From: Candidatus Villigracilis affinis
GTDB lineage: Bacteria > Chloroflexota > Anaerolineae > Anaerolineales > Villigracilaceae
Length of the DNA stretch: 64,000 nt
Reading direction: 5' to 3'
Assembly: GCA_016718275.1 (NCBI GenBank)
Contig: JADKEA010000020.1
Coordinates: forward strand, 456,549 to 520,548
Position 1 is the stretch's first letter. The number at the start of each line of letters is the position of its first letter. The notes under the pieces were generated by a model, which was given only the letters and a program-made list of their open reading frames with translations, ran no database searches and was not told the origin of the DNA. Shown in pieces: positions 32,990-41,701 of this stretch. Both the position numbers and the translations under genes were made by a program.

Positions 32990-34054
32990 TTATTTAATAG
33001 TAAGTGCTTCCACCTCCTTTATGCTTTGCTCATCTCGTGTAGTGCAGCCACATGAGCGTCGAATGATCAGTTCCGTTGGCAATAATGTAACGCCTTCGGG
33101 GGACTGTTTATCGAAGAGAGAAAATAGTTGTTCGGTTGCGATCCGGCCAACGGCCTCCGTAGGAGCGGAAACAGTGGTAAGCGGGGGAGTTAAAAATGCT
33201 GAAAATCCCAGATCATCGAAACCAACGACAGAGACATCTTCTGGTACTCGATAGCCATTTTCGTGCAAGGCCTTGAGAACCCCTATTGCAGCATCGTCAT
33301 CGCCTGCGAAAACTGCATCAAATGGAACCTGCTTTTCGGTGGCTATGAATTCATTCATTACCTTATATGCAGTATTACGTTCGAAATCCCCATTAAGCAT
33401 CAATCTTTCATCAAAAGGAATGCCATTTGCCTCCAGCGCAGACCTATAGCCGGTTTCACGCCAATAGGAATCCTCCTGAAAGATGGGACCGCGAAGAAGC
33501 ATGATATGTTTTCTTCCATGAACTTTAATAAGATGGTTAATTAGTTCGAATGAAACTTTTTTGTTTTCAACTGTAACGCTTGGGATTTTTACCGATTCAG
33601 GCGCGGTGCGGTGAACCAGAACCATTGGGAAATTTCTATGATGCAAAGCAACTAGATCATCATCTGACAGACCGTCTGAGAAGACCAGTATTCCATCTGT
33701 ATTATGGGGGCCAATGGGAGGGGGATTATCACGACTACCCAGGAGATAGGTGGCTATTACGAGATTGTATTCGTGCTTACGAACAACTGCCTCAATTCCA
33801 TTTAATAACGGCACAAAAAAATCGTTATGCAGGGTATTTAATAGAAGACCCACCACACGCGTCTTTTGAGACGCCAATTGCCGCGCTGCTGCGTGGGGAA
33901 CATACCGTAATTCCGCCATAACCTTCTTCAGACGCTCCGAAACGTCCCTCGAAATAGGGGCGTTATGGTTGATATAGCGACTGACGGTGGCAACAGAAAC
34001 GCCAGCCTTTTCAGCCACTTGCCTGATAGTAACGGAGTGTGATTTTCTAGTCAT
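32990..34054 (-). CDS. LacI family transcriptional regulator
   Basis: A 354-residue LacI/GalR repressor. The HTH is VTIRQVAEKAGVSVATVSRYIN (8-29), the hinge helix is YVPHAAARQLASQKT, and the sugar-binding domain follows (VVGLLLNTLHNDFFVPLLNG and PFDAVFAGDDDAAIGVLKALHENGYRVPEDVSVVGFDD). The C-terminal RRSCGC is common in the family. Two palindromic operators overlap its own promoter, so it represses itself and, probably, the binding-protein and permease genes downstream on the same strand. The inducer is likely a cello- or chito-oligosaccharide. Confidence 0.95.
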   Translation of the reverse strand: MTRKSHSVTIRQVAEKAGVSVATVSRYINHNAPISRDVSERLKKVMAELRYVPHAAARQLASQKTRVVGLLLNTLHNDFFVPLLNGIEAVVRKHEYNLVIATYLLGSRDNPPPIGPHNTDGILVFSDGLSDDDLVALHHRNFPMVLVHRTAPESVKIPSVTVENKKVSFELINHLIKVHGRKHIMLLRGPIFQEDSYWRETGYRSALEANGIPFDERLMLNGDFERNTAYKVMNEFIATEKQVPFDAVFAGDDDAAIGVLKALHENGYRVPEDVSVVGFDDLGFSAFLTPPLTTVSAPTEAVGRIATEQLFSLFDKQSPEGVTLLPTELIIRRSCGCTTRDEQSIKEVEALTIK

Positions 34055-34073
34055 AGCTTCGTATAACCACGTG

Positions 34074-34127
34074 TAACTGGTTACAGTAACCGGTTACATT
34101 ATTGCATATTTAAATGGTTAGGTCAAG
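34074..34127 (-). promoter_or_regulatory. Promoter of the LacI locus with two tandem operators
   Basis: On the minus strand TTGACC (34122-34127) and AATAAT (34099-34104) are 17 bases apart. Immediately downstream lie GTAACCGGTTAC (34087-34098, perfect palindrome) and GTAACTGGTTAC (34074-34085, one central mismatch), centres 13 bases apart. These are typical LacI-family sites at the transcription start and imply autoregulation. Confidence 0.85.
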
Positions 34128-34216
34128 ACGCAATTTCTTAAAATATCCAAACATAAGCTATTTCAGGTTTAATTTGCAATTTCCCCTAAATAATTCGTTT
34201 AAAACTCAAATATACA

Positions 34217-34258
34217 AAAGCCGATAACTTGCTTTGTTAACAGCAAGTTATCGGCTTT
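34217..34258 (-). terminator. Intrinsic terminator after the second PIG-V gene
   Basis: AAAGCCGATAACTTGCT (34217-34233) and its exact complement (34242-34258) form a perfect 17-bp stem. On the minus strand the hairpin ends CTTTTG. It ends the transcript of the PIG-V gene at 34283 before the LacI promoter region. Confidence 0.85.
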
Positions 34259-34282
34259 GTTAGGACACGGCTATTATCTTTT

Positions 34283-35500
34283 TTAGCCCACCCACATATC
34301 ATAACTGAACAACAATACAGACATTCCCATCAACAAAATGCTTGCAATGGTCCATGCTTTATCGAAGAGTTTGTTTTTTCCCCAATATCCCAACGCAATG
34401 AACATGGCTGGCGCGATCAGCATATAGCGTGCCATGCTTTGAGCCGAACCACTCAGTGCAGAGAGCAAAACAACTGCCAGACTGAATAACGCCACAATGG
34501 GATCGCGGCGGAGCAACCATATGCTGCTGACCAATGCAGTGAGTGTTGCAGCCACTTCAATGCTGAAATAGATCAGCCCTTCTTGACTCATATACCGTGC
34601 ATAGAAGTAGGCGTTCTTCCAACTTTCGATCGAACTTTCGATAGTCATCAATCCGCGCCCAAAATAGAACTCTTGCAATTCAGCCCAACCTTCGCCCAGT
34701 GGGGAAGTGCGCCAGATATAATATGCACCCAAAGGGAGTAAGGCAAATATACCTTGCAGTGCCCACTTCCAGGTCAATTGTGAACGGATTTCGGATTTCC
34801 AGTTAATGCTCATAACCCAGGCGAGCAGCAAAGGCAGTGACATTGCCGCGCCGTGAGCGCGCGTCCAGGCGGCGAGCATGCCCAACAGTGATGCCCAGAT
34901 CCATTGCTTGCGCTTCGTGAACATCAGGGATGAGAAAGCCAGGCCAATAAACAAGCCTTCTGTAAAAATTTGCGCGAGGAAAAAAGCGGATGGAAAAACA
35001 AGCATGTAAAATACGGTTCGCCATGCACTCTCTTCGTCGAGTAAGTCGCGGGTCATTTCCCATAATGCGAACATTCCTGCCAGTGTTCCGAGCAGCGCAA
35101 TGATGGACCCCGCAAGTGTCGCTGTACCGATCGGTGAAAGGCCGAACACTTTCAAAGGAAGCGCCAGCGCACGCATCAGGTAGGGATATAACGGAAAGAA
35201 TGAATAATTTTTGATCACTAACAGACCCGTTGCGGGGTTTCGCACACTGCCGGCCTCGGGATCATCGTATCCACCGACCGCAATGCCGACATAATATTCG
35301 GAATCCCATGCAACCTGCCGATTCATAAAAGGCTCAAGTAAATAGATTTTGCCGTCGTTGCTGCTTGGCAGCGTTTCATTGGCACTCCATGATACTGCTT
35401 CATCTGGCTGCTTTACTTGCAGGCGTGTGGTTACAAGCCATTGAAACCCATATAACAAACTGAACCATGCGAGCCACAACAAAATCAAATGACGTTTCAT
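34283..35500 (-). CDS. PIG-V-type membrane glycosyltransferase (paralogue)
   Basis: A 405-residue polytopic membrane protein, clearly a paralogue of the one at 11758: shared NETLPSSNDGKIYLLEPFMNRQVAWDSEYYVGIAVGGYDD-like first loop (key W-D-S-E-Y-Y), YSFFPLYPYLMRALALPL, and FPSAFFLAQIFTEGLFIGLAFSSLMF. The GT-C fold with acidic residue after the first helix is expected. It begins 10 bases after the glycosidase gene at 35510 ends, so the two form an operon. The acceptor is unknown; cell-surface glycan building is the general role. Confidence 0.82.
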   Translation of the reverse strand: MKRHLILLWLAWFSLLYGFQWLVTTRLQVKQPDEAVSWSANETLPSSNDGKIYLLEPFMNRQVAWDSEYYVGIAVGGYDDPEAGSVRNPATGLLVIKNYSFFPLYPYLMRALALPLKVFGLSPIGTATLAGSIIALLGTLAGMFALWEMTRDLLDEESAWRTVFYMLVFPSAFFLAQIFTEGLFIGLAFSSLMFTKRKQWIWASLLGMLAAWTRAHGAAMSLPLLLAWVMSINWKSEIRSQLTWKWALQGIFALLPLGAYYIWRTSPLGEGWAELQEFYFGRGLMTIESSIESWKNAYFYARYMSQEGLIYFSIEVAATLTALVSSIWLLRRDPIVALFSLAVVLLSALSGSAQSMARYMLIAPAMFIALGYWGKNKLFDKAWTIASILLMGMSVLLFSYDMWVG

Positions 35501-35509
35501 AACACTCCT

Positions 35510-36850
35510 CTATTTCATGATGAACAAAGTGATGGATTGCGCTGGGAATGCGGGCGCCTTGGACAAGTCGACGATACCCATGTTTTCAGCTTGATGTGTC
35601 GGATCGAATAGCCACGCTTCGCCCTTAACGGATGTCTGTCCGTCAATTCGAAGGGCTTTTATCTGCTCTTCAAGCGACAGGTTAACGACCATGATCGTTA
35701 AAGTCCCATCTTCACGTCGCGCGGCATAAATAGACAGGTCAGGACTATCAGATGAAGAGTAGACCAGCTCGCTGCCGAATTTTTTATATAGTTGATAGGT
35801 GTAATAGCTGGGGTATACATCGCTTCGGCCAACCAACCCCCAGCCGCCATAACCGCCTTTGGAAGTGAGCATCCAGTGATTTGCCATAAACACGCCGTTT
35901 TTGACCATGCGTCCAAGCACATCCCCAAGCCAGATGGCATTGTAGTGAGAATCAGGCGTGGACTCTCCGCCAACAGATTTGCTATAGTCTGAATTGAATT
36001 CGGTAATCGCAATGGGAAGATCGCGCCCAGTTTCCTTTTGGATCATAGCCCGCAGGTAGATAATGATTTTGTCCCATTCCTGCGCATTGATCCGCAAGTC
36101 TTCAATGGAGGCAGGACCCGAAACCCTTGAGCGTGGAAACGGATAACGATGGAAAGAGACAACGTCCACAAGATCACCGTTGGCTTTCAGGAAATCTTCC
36201 ATCCATAAGGCATTTTCCTTCGTGAAATTCGTGCTTGCACCGGAATAGTCATAACTCAATTGGTGCGACTCAGGGCCAACCAGCTTTATGCTCGAATCCA
36301 CTTTCTTCATCGCTTTTGCAAACGCACGCCATTCCTCATTGAATCGTTTGCTGTCATAACTTTCTCCCAGGTTCTTTAGTTCGCCATCGTACAAGGTAGG
36401 CTCGTTCCCAATCCCCCAATAAACGACGCCATACTTCATTTCCTTGTTCACATAGCGCACCATCTCTGCGGCTTGTTCGGGAGTGCCTCCAAGCAGGCGT
36501 ACGTTGATCATGGCCGTTGCCCCCATCTTTTGAATTAGGGTCATGAATTGGTCGATCTGAATGGTGGTTACATTGTTATGATCTCCCCATGAGCCAGCAG
36601 GAAAACGCAAAATACTGACCCCAGAATCATATGCAGGTTGCAGCCCATCCACCGAGAGTGCGATCCATGGACCATAATTGGAGCCATAGACCAGGGGGCT
36701 GATCTCACCGAGAGAAATATTCGGGTCAACAAATAACGTGTCGGGATATGGAGTGGGGACAATGGTGGCCGTAGGGATCGGCGCGGGGCTTTGCGTGCAG
36801 GCTGCAAAAAGGAATATGGCGAACAATGAAAAGATGGCTTTGCGATTCAT
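35510..36850 (-). CDS. Clan-A glycoside hydrolase lipoprotein (GH51/GH79-like)
   Basis: A 446-residue exported lipoprotein: MNRKAIFSLFAIFLFAAC with lipobox A-A-C18, then a Pro/Thr linker. The TIM-barrel part has acid/base E150 in VVYWGIGNEPTLYD and nucleophile E284 in PIAITEFNS; a C-terminal beta-sandwich (SIYAARREDGTLTIMVVNLS) completes the arabinofuranosidase/glucuronidase-like layout. The start at 36850 has GGAG; the ATG at 36901 would run into the neighbouring gene. The exact family and substrate cannot be told by eye. It is in an operon with the PIG-V paralogue downstream. Confidence 0.82.
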   Translation of the reverse strand: MNRKAIFSLFAIFLFAACTQSPAPIPTATIVPTPYPDTLFVDPNISLGEISPLVYGSNYGPWIALSVDGLQPAYDSGVSILRFPAGSWGDHNNVTTIQIDQFMTLIQKMGATAMINVRLLGGTPEQAAEMVRYVNKEMKYGVVYWGIGNEPTLYDGELKNLGESYDSKRFNEEWRAFAKAMKKVDSSIKLVGPESHQLSYDYSGASTNFTKENALWMEDFLKANGDLVDVVSFHRYPFPRSRVSGPASIEDLRINAQEWDKIIIYLRAMIQKETGRDLPIAITEFNSDYSKSVGGESTPDSHYNAIWLGDVLGRMVKNGVFMANHWMLTSKGGYGGWGLVGRSDVYPSYYTYQLYKKFGSELVYSSSDSPDLSIYAARREDGTLTIMVVNLSLEEQIKALRIDGQTSVKGEAWLFDPTHQAENMGIVDLSKAPAFPAQSITLFIMK

Positions 36851-36885
36851 GATGACACTCCATTGTGGATTTTTGAACCTGCGAA

Positions 36886-37515
36886 CTATTTCGACACGCA
36901 TACCAGAAGCTCCCGAACAATTCCCGTCGCTTCCACTTTGGTCGTTGCCAGCACTGGAACTTTTCCTGCCGAATACACTTCGCGGATATTCTGCCCCGAG
37001 TTCATCGAACTTCGCGGCAGGATACCGACCGCATTGGAATCAGAATCCACCGCTTCCGACATTTTCTGCGGGCTGACGGCCACCTTTGCGAATGAAGAGA
37101 CGCTTCGACCTTTCATCACAAGCTGCTCAAACAAAACTTGCATATCCGCGTCTGACGAATAGACCCAAACCTGCGCGGACGGATTTCCGCTCCCCGTAAA
37201 AAGCGTTTGCACTTCTTCCAGTGTGAGATTTTGCAGTTGACTGTCGCGATGGGTGACGACGATCAGTTCATCTTCGCCGACCTGATAAGCTGGAGAGATG
37301 ATGGCCTCAGGTTCACCCAAACGCAGAGATATCTCGGGTGAACTGGCCGACATGTCTATCGCCACGTTCATGTCCTCAGCACAGGAATACAACTCCGCAA
37401 GCCACGGCATCGCAGCGGATGTAGAGTACGCAGTGACGACTTGTAGGGGGGAGGTCGAATTTGTAACTGGAGTACAGGATGCCAGCAGGAATATCAATAC
37501 GAAAAGTCTTTTCAT
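36886..37515 (-). CDS. PstS-like periplasmic-binding lipoprotein, short
   Basis: A 209-residue lipoprotein (MKRLFVLIFLLASC, C14) with a type 2 periplasmic-binding fold. LTLEEVQTLFTGSGNPSAQVWVYSSDADMQVLFEQLVMKG is the hallmark PstS/PBP-like segment, and AVGILPRSSM is the conserved 'GYLP' region. It is shorter than true PstS (about 270-300) and lacks any transporter genes nearby, so a sensing or scavenging role is as likely as transport. It stands between the M20 peptidase and the glycosidase lipoprotein on the same strand. Confidence 0.75.
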   Translation of the reverse strand: MKRLFVLIFLLASCTPVTNSTSPLQVVTAYSTSAAMPWLAELYSCAEDMNVAIDMSASSPEISLRLGEPEAIISPAYQVGEDELIVVTHRDSQLQNLTLEEVQTLFTGSGNPSAQVWVYSSDADMQVLFEQLVMKGRSVSSFAKVAVSPQKMSEAVDSDSNAVGILPRSSMNSGQNIREVYSAGKVPVLATTKVEATGIVRELLVCVSK

Positions 37516-37546
37516 CGTTTCGATTTTACTGCTTCCTGTGCTGAAC

Positions 37547-38638
37547 TCACCAGTTTTCGATTAACGCTGCCAGCAATTTCGCCCGTTCTTCCAGGCTGTT
37601 TGCAAAAATGTATTCGCGGTCGGAGTGATAGCCTTCACCGATTGCGCCCATTCCATCCAGCACGGGGATGCCCAGCGGGGCGACGAAATTGCCATCGGAG
37701 GCGCCGCCTGTGCCGCCAGCTTTTAGCTCGATACCAAGGACATCTTTTGCGATCTGGGATGCCTTTTTGAAGGCCGCCTGACTGACTTCACCGAACGGCA
37801 TTGGCGGGCGATTTAACCCGCCCGATACTTCAATGGAGGTGCCATCCAGCACAGGCTTGAGTTTCTTCATTTCCCCATCGAGCCTTTCCCATTCGCCAGG
37901 CTGCATGACGCGCACATCCACTTCGATGGTGGATTCTTCAGGGACGACATTTGATGCCGTGCCGCCGTTGATGATGCCCACGTTGAGCGTGGTCTGTTTT
38001 TCGTAATCGGTCAATTTTTGGATGGCAATGATCTGATGCGCCATTTCTTCGATGGCGTTGCGGCCTTCCTTGTGGTCACCACCCGCGTGTGCGGCGCGCC
38101 CCTTGACCTTGACGTTGAATTCGCCTACGCCTTTGCGCCATGTTTTCAGTGATCCATCCAACAAAGCGCCTTCCATGACGAATACGATGGACGCCTCCCG
38201 CGCGAGGGATTCAATGTGCTTGCGTGAGGTGAGGCTTCCGATCTCTTCGTCAGATGTGAACAAGGCCGTGACGGGGCGTGGAGCAGCTGTCCCTTTGGAA
38301 AGAAGCGAGGAGATGGCGCTCAAAGTGATGACAATGCCCGCTTTCATATCCAATGTGCCGGGGCCGTGAATCTTCCCATCCGCCTCTTTGTAGGGAAAAG
38401 TTTTGAGGGTGCCAAGCGGGAAAACGGTATCCATGTGGCAGAGGATCAATACGCCGTTCTTGCTGTCGTTTCCCCATTTGGCGAGGACATGGTCGCCTGT
38501 TTTTTTATTGGGGATGATCTCGACTTGTGCATTGAGCTTGCGGCATTCACCGGCAACGATGCTGCCGACGCGGTCGACTGCTGCTTTTTCGTGAGAAGGA
38601 GATTCGGTTTCGACGAGTTGTTTGAGAAGGTTTTTCAT
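37547..38638 (-). CDS. M20 family metallopeptidase (glutamate carboxypeptidase-like)
   Basis: A 363-residue Zn-peptidase of the M20 family. Metal and catalytic residues: H68 and D70 in LILCHMDTVF, D97 in GPGTLDMKAG, E131-E132 in FTSDEEIGS, and the late His in GEGYHSDREYI. The dimerisation domain is in the middle (VKVKGRAAHAGGDHKEGRNA). The closest group is carboxypeptidase G2/ArgE-like. Its ATG overlaps the UppP stop by four bases (ATGA), so both are translated from one mRNA. A substrate of acyl-glutamate type is usual but not shown. Confidence 0.92.
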   Translation of the reverse strand: MKNLLKQLVETESPSHEKAAVDRVGSIVAGECRKLNAQVEIIPNKKTGDHVLAKWGNDSKNGVLILCHMDTVFPLGTLKTFPYKEADGKIHGPGTLDMKAGIVITLSAISSLLSKGTAAPRPVTALFTSDEEIGSLTSRKHIESLAREASIVFVMEGALLDGSLKTWRKGVGEFNVKVKGRAAHAGGDHKEGRNAIEEMAHQIIAIQKLTDYEKQTTLNVGIINGGTASNVVPEESTIEVDVRVMQPGEWERLDGEMKKLKPVLDGTSIEVSGGLNRPPMPFGEVSQAAFKKASQIAKDVLGIELKAGGTGGASDGNFVAPLGIPVLDGMGAIGEGYHSDREYIFANSLEERAKLLAALIENW

Positions 38639-39471
38639 AATGAGAATTGTTGGATGATCAATACGGTTACACCGGCTACTGCGCAGTAGGCGGAAAATAC
38701 ATACAGGGAATGTTTATTGTTGTGCAGGTAATTCATGAGCCATTTGATGGCAAGCCACCCGACGATTGCGGCGGTGATAAAGCCAGTGATCAGATAGGGT
38801 AGAAAGGCACGTGTGCCGCTTCGTTCAATGACGCTGAGCATTTCGTAGGAACCCGCGGCCAGCATGACCGGTATTGACATGAGGAATGCAAACCGTGCGG
38901 CATCTTCACGGGCAAAGCCGCGGAACATGCTGCCCGAGATGGTTGTCCCGGAGCGGGATGCGCCGGGGAAAACTGCAATGATCTGGAACAGGCCGACGAT
39001 GAGCGCATCAAGCCAGGTCATGGATTCAAGGCGGCGCATTTTTTTATCGAAGTATTCGGCGAGTGCAAGCAAAAGCGATGCCGTGAAAAAACGGATGGCG
39101 GCTTCGATCAGCGGCGTTTTGAATAAGGCCTCGACCGCGTCCTTGAAAAAATACCCCGCCAATAATGCGGGGATGGTTGCTATGACAATGTACCAGCCAA
39201 GTTTTGCATTTTGCGGCAGTTGATCGAACTTGCGCAGGCCACCGAGGTTTTTAAGGGTGTCAATGGCGATGCCCAGCAGATCCTTCCAGAAAAAAAGGAA
39301 TAGCGAGACCACTGTCCCCATTTGAACGAGGACGCTGAATGAAAATGTTGCGTCGGTTGCAGGAATATTGAGAATTTTTTGTGCCACAAGCAAATGTGCC
39401 GTGGAGGAGACAGGAATAAATTCAGTCAGTCCCTGTACGATACCAAGGACGACCACGTGGAAGAAAGTCAT
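38635..39471 (-). CDS. uppP: Undecaprenyl-diphosphatase
   Basis: A 278-residue membrane enzyme that dephosphorylates undecaprenyl diphosphate to recycle the lipid carrier for cell-wall and surface glycans; high levels give bacitracin resistance. Both family motifs are present: QGLTEFIPVSSTAHL (about 13-27) and the PGASRSGTTISG loop with its catalytic Ser/Arg. About eight helices are predicted. It overlaps the M20 gene by four bases. The polyprenyl synthase at 51825 and the PIG-V proteins point to use of the same lipid carrier elsewhere in the window. Confidence 0.97.
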   Translation of the reverse strand: MTFFHVVVLGIVQGLTEFIPVSSTAHLLVAQKILNIPATDATFSFSVLVQMGTVVSLFLFFWKDLLGIAIDTLKNLGGLRKFDQLPQNAKLGWYIVIATIPALLAGYFFKDAVEALFKTPLIEAAIRFFTASLLLALAEYFDKKMRRLESMTWLDALIVGLFQIIAVFPGASRSGTTISGSMFRGFAREDAARFAFLMSIPVMLAAGSYEMLSVIERSGTRAFLPYLITGFITAAIVGWLAIKWLMNYLHNNKHSLYVFSAYCAVAGVTVLIIQQFSL

Positions 39472-39500
39472 TAAGTTTCCTTTATCTTATTGATTGGCGA

Positions 39501-39564
39501 GTTTTCCGTGCGAAGTACGGAAAACAGGGTTTCGTTCGTTGCAGGGAGAGAGGCTCGGCCTCTC
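39501..39564. repeat. Two adjacent hairpins upstream of uppP
   Basis: GTTTTCCGT/ACGGAAAAC (39501-39509, 39517-39525) and GAGAGGC/GCCTCTC (39548-39554, 39558-39564), both perfect. They lie between the unknown membrane gene and uppP on the minus strand. No T-tract; role unclear. Confidence 0.65.
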
Positions 39565-39577
39565 ATTGGAGTCGATG

Positions 39578-40327
39578 TTAATTTTGCTTTGCAGGTGCGG
39601 CGGCTTTGTCTTCGATCAGCCGATGCAGATCCCACAGGACGGCCAGGGAAAGGAAGATGAACAGAACTTCATAGTTACTTTCCTTGACTTCCTGAACCGC
39701 CTGGGTGAAGGTGATGGTTTTGTATGAATAAAAGGAATGAAAAATTGGTTTGGCAAGCTGGGCTGCCAGATAGTTGAAAATGAACAACAAGCCGATATCC
39801 CAATGGACAATTGGGGTTAGCTTTTCGATGAATTCTCGGAAACTTTTCGAAGCGAGACTCAAGGCTGGGAGCAGAACGGCGAAGCCGACCCAAAATACAG
39901 TGAAGATGTTATCGGCTTTTAGCAGGTCGCTATCTTCGAATACTGCCAGGTTGTGAATGTTCAACTCCTCCTGAACGTTTTCGTCAGCCAATACTTCCGG
40001 TTGCGGAATATTGAAGATCCTTTGCCCCCAACTGATCTCCTCTCCGGCACCAAAGAAATACAGGAACGCCAGTCCAAGATAAACCAGCAGTTTGAACCAA
40101 TGGAAGTTGGTAGTCTTGCGGTTTTTAAGAGCCAGCACGAATATATAGAAGGAGATAACCGCTGCAATGCCCAGCGAAAGCGCCCCAACATTTTCGAAGT
40201 ATGTATCCTCGAGGAAGAACAGGTTACCCCATTTTTCCCCAAAAAGAAGGGTGCTGAAGCCCAAAATAAAATAAAGGATTATTACGATATAGAAGGCGGG
40301 GTGGAGATACCATTTGTTTTTTTTCAT
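39578..40327 (-). CDS. Membrane protein of unknown function
   Basis: A 249-residue protein with about six helices (YIVIILYFILGFSTLLFG, GALSLGIAAVISFYIFVLAL, LLVYLGLAFLYFFGAGEEISWGQR, and others). The start at 40327 (MKKNKWYLHPAFY) has AGGA; the ATG at 40360 does not. FFGAGEEISWGQRIFNIP is a striking charged stretch at a membrane edge; it recurs in uncharacterised bacterial membrane proteins known only as hypothetical. No function can be assigned. It is on the same strand as the cyclase (91 bases upstream) and uppP. Confidence 0.7.
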   Translation of the reverse strand: MKKNKWYLHPAFYIVIILYFILGFSTLLFGEKWGNLFFLEDTYFENVGALSLGIAAVISFYIFVLALKNRKTTNFHWFKLLVYLGLAFLYFFGAGEEISWGQRIFNIPQPEVLADENVQEELNIHNLAVFEDSDLLKADNIFTVFWVGFAVLLPALSLASKSFREFIEKLTPIVHWDIGLLFIFNYLAAQLAKPIFHSFYSYKTITFTQAVQEVKESNYEVLFIFLSLAVLWDLHRLIEDKAAAPAKQN

Positions 40328-40417
40328 TATGTAATTCCTATTATTGAATTTGAACACCAATTTGCATCATCATGCTCTGGTTATATTGATCAAATGCGTG
40401 ATCTGTTGCTGCCTGGT

Positions 40418-41644
40418 TCAACCATGGTCAATGGAGTGTATGGTGATGGGCTGGTCTTTGCCTTTTGCGATGATATCCTTTTGTGTACCTGCCATTCTAT
40501 CAGGAAGGCTCAGACGTGTGTCCTCTGAAATCCAAATCTCGCCTGCCCCCGCGGACTTTTCAATGCGTGCGGCGGTGTTGACTGTATCCCCGATCACATC
40601 GTAAAAGCGGACATTTTTTCCGCCGAGCAGCCCTTCTACGAGCCAGCCTGTGTGAATACCGACGCCCACGCCGAGTTCACGTTTCAGCAGGGTACGGGTG
40701 ATGGTCTCTTGCAGATCACGGGCGGCGCGCACGGCTTCTTCGGCTTCAATGAAGACCGCCATGACCTCATCTGCAGTGAATTTATATTTGATGACCTGAT
40801 AATTGTTGAACAGGTTTTCCACGCTCATGTAATAACGATTGAGCAGGGAAGCGACTTCTTCCGGGGAACGTTTTTCGCTCCAACTGGTGAAGCCGCGAAT
40901 GTCCATGAAGAGGACGGTTCTTTTTTGCCGTGAGAGGCGCATGGAATTCGGGTCATTGATGGCACGTCCGAGCAGGTTGCGTCCGAGCAGCCATTCGGAA
41001 TAGATCTTCAATTGGGCAGCGGTTTGGTGAAGCAGGTTGAGGTGACGTTGAGCGTTCGTGTTGGCGAACCCGACTGAAAGTCCAAGCAGGAACGTGGCGA
41101 GCCCGATAAAGCGGTGGGAGGTATCTGTAAAAAATTCGGCGATGGAAATTGTCTGCTGCGGATTGGCCAGCGTTTCAAAGATCACGTAAAGGATAAAAAG
41201 AATTTCAGCGCGGATAATGTTTTCGATGACAAGCAGGGTATCCGCGAACCATCCGTGCAGATTTTCCTGCGCCGCCTGCAGAAAAGCAATTAACAAGGCG
41301 ACAATCAGATAGGCGATATGCTGGGGTGCGGAGAAAAAATCCATACCTTCGAACAACGTCTCGACCATGGTGTAGAGTGCGGGCGCGATGAGGTTGCCAA
41401 AAAATTTCTGCCATGGGGGCAGGTTGGCCCGGCGTGACAAAAAATAGGCTTGCAGCATGGAAGACGGCACAAGGATGTAAAAATCGGGACGGGAGAGGTA
41501 GACGACGCCTTCGTTCAAAAATTCGAGCAGGATGATGGCGATGGGAAACTGCCCCGTATTGCGGAAAAGCTCCGTCAGAAAGCGGTTAATTGTCGACCCG
41601 GAGAGTCGCTGCTCAATACTTTGTTCAGGGAAGGATCGGTTCAT
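40418..41644 (-). CDS. Class III adenylate/guanylate cyclase with N-terminal membrane domain
   Basis: A 408-residue protein. The N-terminal 210 residues carry about six helices; the cyclase domain spans about 225-400. It has the metal Asp in VLFMDIRGFTSWSE, the second metal Asp in IKYKFTADEVMAVF (in place of the usual GD; Lys also present), and the transition-state pair in YDVIGDTVNTAARIE (N and R). These suggest an active homodimeric cyclase, with nucleotide specificity (ATP versus GTP) not decided. A TATGAT box lies six bases before the ATG. Single gene; the product cAMP could be read by regulators elsewhere. Confidence 0.9.
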   Translation of the reverse strand: MNRSFPEQSIEQRLSGSTINRFLTELFRNTGQFPIAIILLEFLNEGVVYLSRPDFYILVPSSMLQAYFLSRRANLPPWQKFFGNLIAPALYTMVETLFEGMDFFSAPQHIAYLIVALLIAFLQAAQENLHGWFADTLLVIENIIRAEILFILYVIFETLANPQQTISIAEFFTDTSHRFIGLATFLLGLSVGFANTNAQRHLNLLHQTAAQLKIYSEWLLGRNLLGRAINDPNSMRLSRQKRTVLFMDIRGFTSWSEKRSPEEVASLLNRYYMSVENLFNNYQVIKYKFTADEVMAVFIEAEEAVRAARDLQETITRTLLKRELGVGVGIHTGWLVEGLLGGKNVRFYDVIGDTVNTAARIEKSAGAGEIWISEDTRLSLPDRMAGTQKDIIAKGKDQPITIHSIDHG

Positions 41645-41701
41645 ATCCTTATCATACCTTGACTTTGTGCCTGCACAATTGCCTTACCGTTTCAGGGAGG
41701 C

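Noticed and set aside
36851..36901. N-terminal extension of the clan-A glycosidase from ATG 36901
   Set aside because: It would overlap the neighbouring lipoprotein gene and hide the signal peptide; ATG 36850 has a good ribosome-binding site.
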